The position numbers and the translations under genes are program-made. 64,000 nucleotides of DNA, taken from the NCBI GenBank assembly GCA_041690355.1, contig JAWLHK010000004.1:124001-188000 (forward strand), written 5' to 3'. Source of the DNA: JAWLHK01 sp041690355 [NCBI: bacterium]. Its GTDB lineage: Bacteria > J088 > JAWLBW01. The notes beneath the pieces are model-generated. The model worked only from the letters and a program-made list of their open reading frames with translations, searched no databases and was not told the origin of the DNA. The first letter of the stretch is position 1; every line of letters begins with the position of its first letter. Positions 15,500 through 23,744 of this stretch are shown in pieces.

Positions 15500-17004
15500 G
15501 AGTCTCCCTCGCGCCGCGCCTCTACGGCGCGCACGATCCCCTCGGCGGGGAGCGGCACCAGAAGGCGCCCCTGCCGGTCTTCGGCGATGTCGGTGCCCGT
15601 GCCCGACAGATTCACCGGCGATACGCCGTTGTCACTCTGGAACACGAAGCGATCGTTGCGGGTCGGCTCGCGGCTGCCCGCCTCGATCGTGAGGGCGAGC
15701 CCCTCGGCCTCGAGCGTCTCTCCGGTGTCGACGCGACCGATGACGCCCGAAATCGAACCCCGAACCACCCAGCTGCCTCCCGCGCGCAGCGTATAGGAGA
15801 CGCGCGCCGCCAGCGGTTGGGTAACCGGTTCGAAGTACAGGCGCGTGGCCGTGGCGCCGGTCACGGTGGTGGCCTGTCCGTCGAGGTCCAAGGGATCGCC
15901 TGCACGGACCCCGAGGGCGAGCCAGTCGGAGCCGATCAGGGCGCCGTCTTCGCGCACCGTCGCGCCCTGCGAGAGCACGCCTTCGTAGCGAACCTCCCAA
16001 GGCTGATCGGCCAGGCGCGAGGCGCAGCCGGTGGCGGTCACCGTGCCCAGCCGCGGATCGGACAGCTCGCCTTCGTCGAGAAACGTCACGCCCGTCACGC
16101 GGAAACCGAGGGCGTCGGTGTCGACCCCGCAGAGCTCCCCTTCGGTGGAGAAGAAATAGAGGCCGCCGTTCAGGTTGAGCACGGCCACGAGCGCGGCATC
16201 GGCGGCGCGCAGGAAGTGCACCCGCCAGGGAAAGCCGGGGAGCTCGATTTCGTCTTCGAGCTCGAGCGAGGCGTCGTAGAGCTGCAGGCGGTTCGACGTG
16301 ATGACGGCGAGACGGCCGCTTGCGGGGTCGACGTCGAGATCCATCGGCGCGCCGGCAAGGTCGACCGTCGCCGCCGTGGCCAGATCGGGCCAGCGCAAGG
16401 CCAGCAACCGGTCGTCCAGATCGTTGATGGCATAGGCCGTCACGCCGTCGGCACTGAAGGCGACCGTGCGCGCAAAGGGGCCCGCCGCCGTCGTTTCCGA
16501 GGGAAACCGGCGCCACACGCCGTCGGGCTCGACGACCGCGAACTCGCCGCCCGGCGCCGCGTAGGGCCCGGTGGCGCCCGGATCGACCGTCCACGACGTC
16601 GCGTTCGTGTCGGTTACCGGCAGCGTCGCCAGCGAAAGTTTGACCAGCAGCCCCATCCGCTCTCCACTGCCGTCGCCCGTGTCGAGGTTGGCGAGAAGGG
16701 CCAGATCCTGCGTCTCGGGATGCAGGCGCATGCCCGAATAGATGGGCTGCGGCGTGAGAAACCGCGACCGCGCGGGCACGTCGAGCCCCCGCCCATCCGG
16801 CGTCATCGACACGAATGCCTGCCCGGCGCCGTCCCACTGGTAAATCGCGGGGCGCCGCGTGTCGAGATGAAAACTGGACGTCGTTCCGGCTTCGGCGAAC
16901 CAGGGGGTCCCCATCACGTTGGGCACCGGCTCCTCGGATCCGCCGCAGGCGGCCAGCCCCCAGGGGGCCAGAAGGAGAAGCGCAATGTGCAGTCGAATTT
17001 TCAC
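15466..17004 (-). CDS. Lipoprotein with probable beta-propeller repeats
   Basis: 512 residues with signal peptide and lipobox LAAC (Cys20). The mature part consists of short strands separated by DG/DP turns (YAINDLDDRLLALRWPDLAT, MDLDVDPASGRLAVITSNRL, LYFFSTEGELCG), which resembles a beta-propeller of NHL/YncE type, followed by a C-terminal beta domain. No enzymatic motif is seen. Four cysteines after the lipobox may form disulfides. It follows the next lipoprotein with a 4-nt overlap, so the two are made together. Function is unknown. Confidence 0.7.
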   Translation of the reverse strand: MKIRLHIALLLLAPWGLAACGGSEEPVPNVMGTPWFAEAGTTSSFHLDTRRPAIYQWDGAGQAFVSMTPDGRGLDVPARSRFLTPQPIYSGMRLHPETQDLALLANLDTGDGSGERMGLLVKLSLATLPVTDTNATSWTVDPGATGPYAAPGGEFAVVEPDGVWRRFPSETTAAGPFARTVAFSADGVTAYAINDLDDRLLALRWPDLATAATVDLAGAPMDLDVDPASGRLAVITSNRLQLYDASLELEDEIELPGFPWRVHFLRAADAALVAVLNLNGGLYFFSTEGELCGVDTDALGFRVTGVTFLDEGELSDPRLGTVTATGCASRLADQPWEVRYEGVLSQGATVREDGALIGSDWLALGVRAGDPLDLDGQATTVTGATATRLYFEPVTQPLAARVSYTLRAGGSWVVRGSISGVIGRVDTGETLEAEGLALTIEAGSREPTRNDRFVFQSDNGVSPVNLSGTGTDIAEDRQGRLLVPLPAEGIVRAVEARREGDSWVLRNLYAIP

Positions 17005-18137
17005 GGCAGCTCCACCACGCGCAACGACGAAGGCTCGAGCATGCTGACATAGGCGCGCCGCCCGGCCTCGTCGACGAGCATGCGCGACGGACGCCCCGCG
17101 CCGAGGTCAATCGTATGCGTGAGCGTCAGCGGCGCGTTGTCGAACACGTACAGGAAATTGGCCGACAGGCCGACCAGTTCGTCAGCCCCCAGCGGAGCGA
17201 TCGCGAACGGCGGCTCCTGAAGACGCAGGAAGCCGGTGACCTCGGTGCTCACGCGATCGGCCTGCCAGAGGCCGGCGACCCCCGTCTGTTCGGCGGTGTG
17301 GAACAGGGTGTCCGACGGGCCCGGCGGGAGGGCCACCCCCCGGATGGCCGGGGCCACCGTGCTGCCGATGGTCTCCGAGGCGACAAAGGTTCGCAGCGTG
17401 CGCAGGTCGACTCCCGAAATCGCGAATCCATCCAGGATGGCGGCAAAAAGCCTGTCGGTCGCGGTGTCGACCGCAAGCGCCGTCGGCCGGCTCCCGCCGA
17501 CCGGGATGCCGACGCGCTGCAGCTCGCTGAACCGGGCGGCATCGAGCACCCAAAGCCCGCCGGGTTCACCCGACTCGCCCAGGTCGCCCACGGCGAGCAC
17601 GTCACGCGTCACCGGACCCGACGCGCCCCGCTCGGCATCGATGTTCCACGTAGTGGCCACGTCGGGCGCGAGGGCGAGCGTATACGGCGCGCCGCCCGTG
17701 GTCGCCTGCGCAATGACACGACCGGTCTGCGGATCGATGCGGAGAACGGCCCCCCGCTGACGCTCGGCGACGAGCAGCGCATCGCGCCGGGTGTCGTAGA
17801 GCATGTCGGCGAAGAAGCGGAAGTAGCGATCTTCCTCGGCCGCCTCGGGATCGCTGGGGACAATGGGGCGGCCGATCGGCCGGCCGGTTTCGGCATCGAA
17901 GACGGTGATGAAGGATCCGCAGTAGTCGAAATCCCCCTCTTCAGGCGACGCGCTGGCGGCGCTGGCGACGTAGACGCGCCCCTCGTGCAGGGCCATGCCC
18001 GAAGGCTCGGCCAGCTCGCCGGCATCGAGCGGGTGGGCATCGCCGCCCCGGCACTCCGGTACATACGCCGGGGCGCAGGCGGTGAGCCCGGCGGCGGCGA
18101 CGAGAACGGCGATGGGCGGCAGCGGACGAAGATTCAT
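17001..18137 (-). CDS. Lipoprotein with probable beta-propeller repeats
   Basis: 378 residues from ATG 18137, chosen because a lipoprotein signal (LVAAAGLTAC, Cys21) follows directly and the ATG overlaps the yidC stop as TGATG. Repeated segments such as PSGMALHEGRVYVASAAS, ITVFDAETGRPIG, DALLVAERQRGAVLRIDPQT and DRLFAAILDGFAISGVDL indicate a YVTN/NHL-like propeller. The tail ends in SSLRVVELP, again propeller-like. It is not closely similar to the downstream lipoprotein but shares its architecture. Its position directly behind yidC is unusual and suggests expression with the membrane-insertion machinery. Confidence 0.7.
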   Translation of the reverse strand: MNLRPLPPIAVLVAAAGLTACAPAYVPECRGGDAHPLDAGELAEPSGMALHEGRVYVASAASASPEEGDFDYCGSFITVFDAETGRPIGRPIVPSDPEAAEEDRYFRFFADMLYDTRRDALLVAERQRGAVLRIDPQTGRVIAQATTGGAPYTLALAPDVATTWNIDAERGASGPVTRDVLAVGDLGESGEPGGLWVLDAARFSELQRVGIPVGGSRPTALAVDTATDRLFAAILDGFAISGVDLRTLRTFVASETIGSTVAPAIRGVALPPGPSDTLFHTAEQTGVAGLWQADRVSTEVTGFLRLQEPPFAIAPLGADELVGLSANFLYVFDNAPLTLTHTIDLGAGRPSRMLVDEAGRRAYVSMLEPSSLRVVELP

Positions 18138-19765
18138 CAAGCGCTCTTGAGCGACCGGTTGATCCACCACTGCTGGCCGATGGTCAGCAGGTTGTTGACG
18201 AGCCAGTATAGCACGAGACCACTGGGAAACCCCCAGAAGACGAAGGTCAGCACGACCGGCATGATCATCATGATCTGCTGCTGCGCCTTGTCCATGGTCG
18301 ACGGCGTCATCTTCTGCTGGAGGAACATCGAGCCGCCCATGAGCAGCGGCAGCAGGCGGAACGGCAATTCGAAACCGGGCAGCGGAATCGAGAACAGGTT
18401 TTCCGGCGACGACAGGTCGTTCACCCAGAGCATGAACGGCGCATGCCGCAGCTCGATGGAGTTCAGGAGCACCATGTAGAGCGCGAAGAAGACGGGGATC
18501 TGCAGCAGCATGGGCAGGCAGCCGCTGAGCGGATTCACCCCTTCTGTCTTGTAGAGCTCCATCATCTCCCGGTTGCGCCGGTCGGGATCCTTCTCGTATT
18601 TCTTCTTGATCTGCTCCAGCTTGGGCGCCACCTGCTGCATGCGCTTCATCGAGACCATGCTCTTCTTCGTGAGCGGAAAGAAGAGGATCTTGATGAAAAT
18701 CGTCAGCAGGATGATGGCCAGCCCGTAGTTGCCCAGGGCGCCGTAGAGCAGGTTGAGCAGGACGAGCAGCGGGCGCGCGAGGATATCGAAGAACCCGTAG
18801 TCGACGGATTTCTCGAGCGCCGAGCCGGCCTCGTGCAGGACGGGCATCGACTTGGGACCCAGATAGAACGTGACGCGGCCCGTCCAGGTTTCACCCGGGG
18901 CCACGACGGCGTCGGGCAGGGCGAGAAGCGCTTCGACCTGCGAGAGTTCTGCTTCGCGGCCGGCTTCGCGGACGACGACATTGGCCTGCCCCTGTTCGAG
19001 GCGCGGGATGGCGACCTTGAGAAAGTACTTGTCGTCGAAGCCCGCCCAGCGCACACCCGAGAACGAGGGTTTGTCTTCGATATCCCCTTCGTCGAGGCGC
19101 TCCACCTCGGTTCCCCGGGCGACGATCGGGCTCTGCTTCTCGTACTGGCTCATGCGGCCGTAGTCGAGCCCCTCGCGCATGGCGACGCGGGGCTGCAGCG
19201 GAAGCGCCGTGCCCGTGCGGTTCTGCGCCGTCCAGGTCAGCTCGGCGCGGTAACCGTCGATGCGCCACTGGCGCCGCTCGACGACGCCGTGGTGCACGGC
19301 GGCGAACGTCACGGCCGAAGCGCTCGAGCCCTCGACCGAGAACGCAGCGACTTCGCCGGCGGGAAACAGGGTCAGGGTCAGCGGATCGTCTGCGCCGGGC
19401 GAAACAGCCAGATCGACGGAGGGTGCGTCATCGCCCGGCGAAGTGCGGTAGGCGTCGAGCACCCAGTGGGTCAGCCCGCGATGAGTCGTGAAGGTCGCGG
19501 CGACCTGCGCCGAGGCGAGCTCGATCGCAGCTTCTTCGGATGCGGGGGCGGGGGCGGGGGCGGCCTCCGTGACGGCCGGGGGGGCCGGCGTCCGGGCCAG
19601 CGCGGTCGGCGCGGTGGCCTCCTGCGGCGCGGCTGCACCGTCGGCGCCGCCGGGCTCCTGCGCGGCGGGGGGCGCGGGCTTGGGCGGCGGCGTGATGTAC
19701 TGGTTGAAAACGAAAAAGACCACCATGCTCAGGGCGACGGCGATCAGCATCCGTTTTTCCATCAT
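18137..19765 (-). CDS. yidC: Membrane protein insertase YidC
   Basis: 542 residues, full length for the Gram-negative form. An N-terminal anchor helix ([18 protein letters not shown]) is followed by a low-complexity Ala/Pro linker (about 25-75) and the large periplasmic domain. The conserved insertase core is about 340-540, with [20 protein letters not shown] and [16 protein letters not shown]. The core contains the five helices that insert proteins into the inner membrane with or without SecYEG. It lies in the classical rpmH-rnpA-yidD-yidC order and overlaps yidD by 4 nt. The jag and mnmE genes that often follow are replaced by two lipoprotein genes. Confidence 0.97.
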   Translation of the reverse strand: MMEKRMLIAVALSMVVFFVFNQYITPPPKPAPPAAQEPGGADGAAAPQEATAPTALARTPAPPAVTEAAPAPAPASEEAAIELASAQVAATFTTHRGLTHWVLDAYRTSPGDDAPSVDLAVSPGADDPLTLTLFPAGEVAAFSVEGSSASAVTFAAVHHGVVERRQWRIDGYRAELTWTAQNRTGTALPLQPRVAMREGLDYGRMSQYEKQSPIVARGTEVERLDEGDIEDKPSFSGVRWAGFDDKYFLKVAIPRLEQGQANVVVREAGREAELSQVEALLALPDAVVAPGETWTGRVTFYLGPKSMPVLHEAGSALEKSVDYGFFDILARPLLVLLNLLYGALGNYGLAIILLTIFIKILFFPLTKKSMVSMKRMQQVAPKLEQIKKKYEKDPDRRNREMMELYKTEGVNPLSGCLPMLLQIPVFFALYMVLLNSIELRHAPFMLWVNDLSSPENLFSIPLPGFELPFRLLPLLMGGSMFLQQKMTPSTMDKAQQQIMMIMPVVLTFVFWGFPSGLVLYWLVNNLLTIGQQWWINRSLKSA

Positions 19766-20052
19766 GAATCCTTCCTGACGCTTGCCGGCGCCATGGGTAC
19801 CGGGTCATAGCCGCCCGGGTTCCAGGGATGGCAGCGCGCAATGCGGCGCGTGCCGAGCCAGAGGCCGCGCGCGACGCCATGGGCGGTCACGGCCTCCATC
19901 ATATAGGCCGAGCACGAGGGGTGAAACCGGCAGGTCGGCCCCTTCCACGGAGACACGACGAGCCGATACACCTTCAAGAGTCCGATGACGGCGGCCTCGA
20001 CGAGGCTGCGTACCGGCTCCACGAGGCGTCGAAGTCGCTCGCGAAATCCCAT
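19762..20052 (-). CDS. yidD: Membrane protein insertion efficiency factor YidD
   Basis: 96 residues. The core [20 protein letters not shown] followed by CSAY and [14 protein letters not shown] is diagnostic of YidD, a small protein that helps YidC-dependent insertion. From the first ATG the frame overlaps rnpA by 79 nt. The family core begins only near residue 24. Starts inside the overlap, such as the GTG at codon 11 or the TTG that overlaps the rnpA stop as TTGA, are possible and would shorten the overlap. Three cysteines in the core are typical. Confidence 0.92.
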   Translation of the reverse strand: MGFRERLRRLVEPVRSLVEAAVIGLLKVYRLVVSPWKGPTCRFHPSCSAYMMEAVTAHGVARGLWLGTRRIARCHPWNPGGYDPVPMAPASVRKDS

Positions 20053-20333
20053 ACGGTTGCGGGGGGCGGTTTACGAGGAACGACGACCAGGTCGACAGGC
20101 CCCAGCGTGCCGGACCGGGTCCGAACATGTTCGCGGATCAGCCGTTTCCACCGGTTGCGGGCCACGGCGATCCCGATGCGACGGCTGACCACGAGGCCGA
20201 GCCGGGGGGGGGCGTCGTCGTCCCGCGGGAGGACGAACAGATCAGCGTAGGAACCGCGCACGCGCGTGCCCTCCCGGCGAACCCGCTGAAACTCCACCGC
20301 GTGGGTCAGCCGGCCCAGTCCGCGCAGGCGCAT
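19974..20333 (-). CDS. rnpA: Ribonuclease P protein component
   Basis: 119 residues. The RNR motif region reads [18 protein letters not shown] (residues 53-70), the RNA-binding signature of RnpA. The N-terminus [15 protein letters not shown] is typical. It binds the catalytic RNA of RNase P and supports maturation of tRNA 5' ends. It lies 8 nt after rpmH in the same transcript, and its 3' end overlaps the yidD frame. The last 20 residues ([14 protein letters not shown] at the end) are poorly conserved tail encoded in the overlap. Confidence 0.93.
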   Translation of the reverse strand: MRLRGLGRLTHAVEFQRVRREGTRVRGSYADLFVLPRDDDAPPRLGLVVSRRIGIAVARNRWKRLIREHVRTRSGTLGPVDLVVVPRKPPPATVWDFASDFDASWSRYAASSRPPSSDS

Positions 20334-20341
20334 GCGGACAA

Positions 20342-20497
20342 TTACTTCTTGTAGCCGACCGGCGCAAGACGCTTGCGACCCTTGGCGCGGCGGCGCTTGA
20401 GGATCAGGCGGCCGTTGTGGGTCGAATTACGCGTGCGGAAACCGTGCGTGCGGAGCCGCCGGGTTTCGTGCGGCTGAAAAGTGCGCTTGCTGCTCAT
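20342..20497 (-). CDS. rpmH: Large ribosomal subunit protein bL34
   Basis: 51 residues, read from ATG 20497 to TAA 20342. The sequence starts [20 protein letters not shown] and ends [11 protein letters not shown]. It is rich in Arg and Lys, as expected for L34. The segment [19 protein letters not shown] corresponds to the conserved GRxxLxRRRxKGRxxL region. It is a few residues longer than the 46-residue E. coli protein. It is first in the rpmH-rnpA-yidD-yidC operon, preceded by a strong promoter. Confidence 0.95.
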   Translation of the reverse strand: MSSKRTFQPHETRRLRTHGFRTRNSTHNGRLILKRRRAKGRKRLAPVGYKK

Positions 20498-20587
20498 GAT
20501 TCACTCCAGAGTCGTAGCCTGTTCGGGCATCGGTCGGGCGCACTCAGGGTTGCCGAGGGCCATCCGGGATCGACAGGGAAAACAAAA

Positions 20588-20617
20588 ATTTTACCGTTCC
20601 CGCCTTCCCCCTGTCAA
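20588..20617 (-). promoter_or_regulatory. Sigma70-type promoter of rpmH operon
   Basis: On the minus strand TTGACA (20612-20617), an 18-nt spacer and TAAAAT (20588-20593) give a near-consensus promoter about 85 nt upstream of the rpmH start. I looked for DnaA boxes in this rpmH-adjacent gap (20498-20835) and saw none. Confidence 0.75.
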
Positions 20618-20652
20618 GCCGCCTGCCGGTCGTCACTCGTCAGTCGCCGTTC

Positions 20653-20796
20653 CCGAAGCGCCAAGCGGCGAGCGCCAAGCACTGAGCACCGAGGAAACAT
20701 GAATCCGAGGATTGGCTCTTGTGCCCCTGCCGGAATTCGTCAATCGTGAATCGTCACTTGCCTCAATCGTCAATCGTAAATCGTCAATCGTCAATT
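20653..20796. repeat. Word-like repeat region, copy 1 of an inverted pair
   Basis: The gap 20498-20835 holds the rpmH promoter and this segment. It has GCGCCAAGC/GCGAGCGCCAAGC words (20658-20680), then GCCCCTGCCGGAATTCGTC, then several copies of TCAATCGT, GTGAATCGTC and TAAATCGTCAATCGTCAATT (20737-20796). The same order of words in reverse complement lies at 26536-26648. Confidence 0.6.
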
Positions 20797-20799
20797 CCC

Positions 20800-20829
20800 T
20801 TGACCGCCTCGCGTAAACCATGCTACGGA
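20800..20829 (+). promoter_or_regulatory. Promoter with leaderless start for the small gene at 20836
   Basis: TTGACC (20800-20805), an 18-nt spacer ending in TG-c, and TACGGA (20824-20829) are followed by 6 nt and then the ATG at 20836. The spacing predicts a transcript that begins at the start codon. Confidence 0.4.
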
Positions 20830-20835
20830 TGGAGG

Positions 20836-21177
20836 ATGTCTCGCTTCTGTCTGGAACGGCTTCGGCTGCGGATGCTCCGCTCGCGCCTTGAGGACGCCCT
20901 GCAGCGCCTGGGCCGGCAGGGCCGGCCCGTGGCCGAGGCGCTCGAGCCCGCGCCCGAACTGGCGGCGGATCTTGCGGAGGTGCGCACCCTGCTGCGTCTG
21001 GACAATCCGCGGACGGCCGAGGCGGCCTATGATCGCTTCTGCGCCGATCTAGTGCTCGCCGCGCGCGGTGCCGAGGGGCTTCCCGGCGCCGCCCTCGCGG
21101 CCGATGGCTTCGCGGCAGACGGGGACGGGCCGGGCGCTGACGGCGGCGGCGCTCCTGAAACGCAGCCGGGACTGTAA
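20836..21177 (+). CDS. Small hypothetical protein
   Basis: 113 residues from ATG 20836. The first 80 residues look like two or three charged helices (LERLRLRMLRSRLEDALQRL, ELAADLAEVRTLLRLDNPR, AEAAYDRFCADLVLAARG). A Gly/Asp/Ala-rich low-complexity tail follows. I do not recognise it. The frame extends upstream through repeat words that look non-coding, so the internal ATG is chosen; it also sits at a leaderless distance from a promoter-like sequence. The opposite strand has a longer Arg/Pro-rich frame that looks like a shadow. Confidence 0.45.
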   Translation: MSRFCLERLRLRMLRSRLEDALQRLGRQGRPVAEALEPAPELAADLAEVRTLLRLDNPRTAEAAYDRFCADLVLAARGAEGLPGAALAADGFAADGDGPGADGGGAPETQPGL

Positions 21178-21314
21178 TTCCGCCTTCCATTCCGCCGCCA
21201 ACGGGTGCTCCGCGCGGCCGGAATGCCCGCACGCCGGAACACCCGCACGGAGAGAGGGCGGGTGCAAGCAGCCGCGCCTCGGGTTCCGCGCTGCCGACGT
21301 GGCCGCGGTCGACT

Positions 21315-22250
21315 TCAGCGGGAAGAGATCGCGCGGAAGGAGTCGAGGGTGACCGCCAGGCCGTCGGCCAGCGAGGTCGCCGGACGCCATCCGCACTCCG
21401 CTTCCAGGCGCACGGGCCCGATGCAACTGCGCTGCTGTTCGCCGGCGCGGGCCTCGGCATGGGCCGCCGGCAGGTCGACCCCGAGCACGCGCGTCATCGC
21501 CTCGTAGAGCGCATTGACGCTCGTTTCGATGCCCGTCCCTACGTTGTAGGCGCCCCGGGCCTCGTCGCGCAGAGCGAGCACGTTGGCCTCGACGACGTCG
21601 CCGACGTAGACGTAGTCGCGGGTCTGGTTTCCATCCCCGAAGATCGTGCAGGCCTGGCCGGCCAGCAGCCGATTGCCGAAGATGGCCACGACGCCCGCTT
21701 CGCCGTGCGGATCCTGGCGGGGGCCGTAGACGTTGCTGTAGCGCAGGAGCACGCCGCGCGGGCCGCCCAGCTGCTCCATGTACTGAATGTACTTCTCGGC
21801 GGTGAGTTTGTTGATGCCGTAGGGGGAACAGGGGTCGGTCGGATGGGTTTCATCCGCCGGAAAACGGACCTGTTCGCCGTAGGCCGCCCCGCCCGAAGAG
21901 GCGAAGACGAACCGCCCCGTGCCCGTCCGGCGCGCGTGCTCGAGCAGGTTGAGCGTGCCGAGGACGTTCACCTGGATGTCGAAGCGCGGGTCGGACACCG
22001 AGCGGCGCACATCGATCTGGGCGGCATGGTGGCTGACGACGTCGGGGCGGAAACGATCAAAAATTCCGCCCATGCTCTCACCGAGAATATCGGCCTCGAC
22101 GAACTCGGCCCCGGCCGGCAGATTCTCGCGACGGCCGCTCGAGAGGTTGTCGACGATGAGCACCGTATGGCCGAGCGCCACATAGCGCTCTGCAACGTGG
22201 GAGCCGATGAAGCCGGCTCCACCGGTCACGAGGATGCGCTTCCCGGCCAT
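21315..22250 (-). CDS. NAD-dependent sugar epimerase, UDP-glucose 4-epimerase-like
   Basis: 311 residues of the extended short-chain dehydrogenase family. NAD binding is shown by TGGAGFIGSH (residues 9-18) and the acidic VDNLSSG. The catalytic pair is Tyr144 and Lys148 in SPYGINK, with Ser near 118. The sequence RYSNVYGPRQDP is typical of GalE-like and related C4-epimerases. The gene starts 7 nt after the nucleotide-sugar dehydrogenase, which makes UDP-uronic acids. Together they resemble WbpO/WbpP- or Vi-antigen-type pairs, so a C4 epimerase acting on a UDP-GlcNAc or uronate derivative is likely. The exact substrate cannot be set from sequence. Confidence 0.85.
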   Translation of the reverse strand: MAGKRILVTGGAGFIGSHVAERYVALGHTVLIVDNLSSGRRENLPAGAEFVEADILGESMGGIFDRFRPDVVSHHAAQIDVRRSVSDPRFDIQVNVLGTLNLLEHARRTGTGRFVFASSGGAAYGEQVRFPADETHPTDPCSPYGINKLTAEKYIQYMEQLGGPRGVLLRYSNVYGPRQDPHGEAGVVAIFGNRLLAGQACTIFGDGNQTRDYVYVGDVVEANVLALRDEARGAYNVGTGIETSVNALYEAMTRVLGVDLPAAHAEARAGEQQRSCIGPVRLEAECGWRPATSLADGLAVTLDSFRAISSR

Positions 22251-22257
22251 CCTGCGC

Positions 22258-23562
22258 CTAGAGCCTCACCACGTTCAGGCCGGCGTGGCCGCGCGTGGCA
22301 TTGCGGGTGTCGACGATGAGGCGGGCCTCCTGGGCGACGCGGCTAAAGTCGAACGCGCGGTGGTCGGTGACGATGACGACGCAGTCGTACTCCGCCAGGC
22401 GCCCTTCCCAGGGGACGCTCGCCAGATCGATCCCCTCTTCGTGCAGATCGGGCACATAGGGATCGGAGTAGGCGACGTTGGCCCCCCGTTCCTGAAGCAG
22501 TTTGATGACGTCGAGGGCCGGGCTTTCGCGCACGTCGCTGATGTCTTTCTTGTAGGCCGCCCCCAGAACGAGCACATTGCTGCCGCGCACGCTGCGTTCG
22601 ACGGAGTTCAGCGCGTCGGTGACCTTCTGCACGACGTAGTTGGGCATGGCCGTGTTGATCTCGCTGGCCAGCTCGATGAACCGTGCGTTGTAGTTCACGC
22701 TCTTCAGCTTCCACGCCAGATAGTGCGGATCGATGGGAATGCAGTGCCCCCCCAGCCCCGGCCCCGGATAGAAGGGCATGTAGCCGAACGGCTTCGTCGA
22801 GGCGGCCTCGATGACTTCCCAGACGTCGATCTTGAGCTTGTCGCAGATGATGGCCAGCTCGTTGACGAGGCCGATGTTGATGGCCCGGAAGGTATTTTCG
22901 AGAATCTTGACCATCTCGGCGGCGCGTGTCGAGCTGACCGGAACGACCTGGTCAATCGTCGTGCGGTAGAGCGCGCCGGCGACCTCGAGGCAGGCCGGCG
23001 TCGTGCCGCCGACCACCTTGGGGGTGTTCTTGGTCTGAAAGCGGGGGTTGCCCGGATCGACGCGTTCGGGGCTGAAGGCGAGAAAGTAGTCTTCGCCCAC
23101 CTTGAGCCCGGTCTCGGCCAGGGCCGGTTGCATGAGCTCATCGGTCGTGCCGGGATAAGTCGTGCTCTCGAGTACGATGAGTACGCCCTTGTGCAGATAC
23201 TTCCTGACCTGCTCGGTGGCGCTGATGATATAGGAGACGTCCGGGTCGCGGGTCTTGCGCAGCGGCGTGGGCACGCAGATGCTGACGGCGTCGCTGTCGG
23301 TCAGGCGCGCGAAGTCGTCGGTCGCTTCGAAGTGGCCGCTCTTCACGACCTCGGCAAGATGCTCGGTCTTGACGTCGCCGATGTAGCTCTCGCCGCGATT
23401 GACCTGGGCGACGCGACCCTTGGATACGTCGAACCCGAGAACCTTGAAGCCGGCTTTGGCGAACTCGACCGCCAGGGGCAGCCCGACGTACCCGAGGCCG
23501 ATGATGCCGACCCGGGCCGAACGGTTTTCGATGCGTTGCAGCAGCTGCGCCTTGTAATCCAT
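22258..23562 (-). CDS. UDP-sugar 6-dehydrogenase (UDP-GlcNAc/Glc dehydrogenase family)
   Basis: 434 residues from ATG 23562; upstream codons are rejected because they read into the leader. NAD binding is at VGIIGLGYVGLPLAVEF (residues 18-34). The catalytic cysteine is Cys274 in GLGGHCIPIDP, with the conserved Lys/Asn region upstream (ENTFRAINIGLVNELA). It is closest in pattern to WbpA/WbpO/TviB-type enzymes that oxidise UDP-N-acetylhexosamines to uronates using two NAD. A TTGACG-18-TACAAT promoter lies 57 nt upstream of the estimated leader start. The galE-like gene follows in the same transcript. The two probably feed a surface polysaccharide. Confidence 0.9.
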   Translation of the reverse strand: MDYKAQLLQRIENRSARVGIIGLGYVGLPLAVEFAKAGFKVLGFDVSKGRVAQVNRGESYIGDVKTEHLAEVVKSGHFEATDDFARLTDSDAVSICVPTPLRKTRDPDVSYIISATEQVRKYLHKGVLIVLESTTYPGTTDELMQPALAETGLKVGEDYFLAFSPERVDPGNPRFQTKNTPKVVGGTTPACLEVAGALYRTTIDQVVPVSSTRAAEMVKILENTFRAINIGLVNELAIICDKLKIDVWEVIEAASTKPFGYMPFYPGPGLGGHCIPIDPHYLAWKLKSVNYNARFIELASEINTAMPNYVVQKVTDALNSVERSVRGSNVLVLGAAYKKDISDVRESPALDVIKLLQERGANVAYSDPYVPDLHEEGIDLASVPWEGRLAEYDCVVIVTDHRAFDFSRVAQEARLIVDTRNATRGHAGLNVVRL

Positions 23563-23625
23563 AGGGAAGCTCTCCAGGCTGCCCGCCGCATGCTTCGCGC
23601 GCGGACAGAAAAAGAATATCAGTCC

Positions 23626-23655
23626 ATTGTAGTGACCCCTCTCCCGGCGCGTCAA
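23626..23655 (-). promoter_or_regulatory. Promoter of the dehydrogenase-epimerase pair
   Basis: Minus strand TTGACG (23650-23655), 18-nt spacer, TACAAT (23626-23631). The predicted start is near 23619, leaving a leader of about 57 nt. It is divergent from the TPR lipoprotein promoter. Confidence 0.7.
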
Positions 23656-23708
23656 GCCGGGGACCCACGCCCGGCAGAGGGCTCAGGGGCGCGAAGGCAG
23701 CGGAACTT

Positions 23709-23737
23709 TTGAAGTTTTTCGGGCGGCTTGCTATGAT
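23709..23737 (+). promoter_or_regulatory. Promoter with leaderless start for the TPR lipoprotein
   Basis: TTGAAG (23709-23714), 17-nt spacer ending in TG-c, TATGAT (23732-23737), then 7 nt and ATG 23745. The expected transcription start coincides with the start codon. Confidence 0.6.
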
Positions 23738-23744
23738 GGCCCCC

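Noticed and set aside
20498-20835. A chromosome origin next to rpmH
   Set aside because: There is no dnaA or dnaN gene, no cluster of DnaA boxes and no AT-rich unwinding region; the gap is explained by the rpmH promoter and repeats.
20633-21460. A 275-codon Arg/Pro-rich minus-strand frame
   Set aside because: It runs through word repeats and into the galE-like gene, with no recognisable domain.
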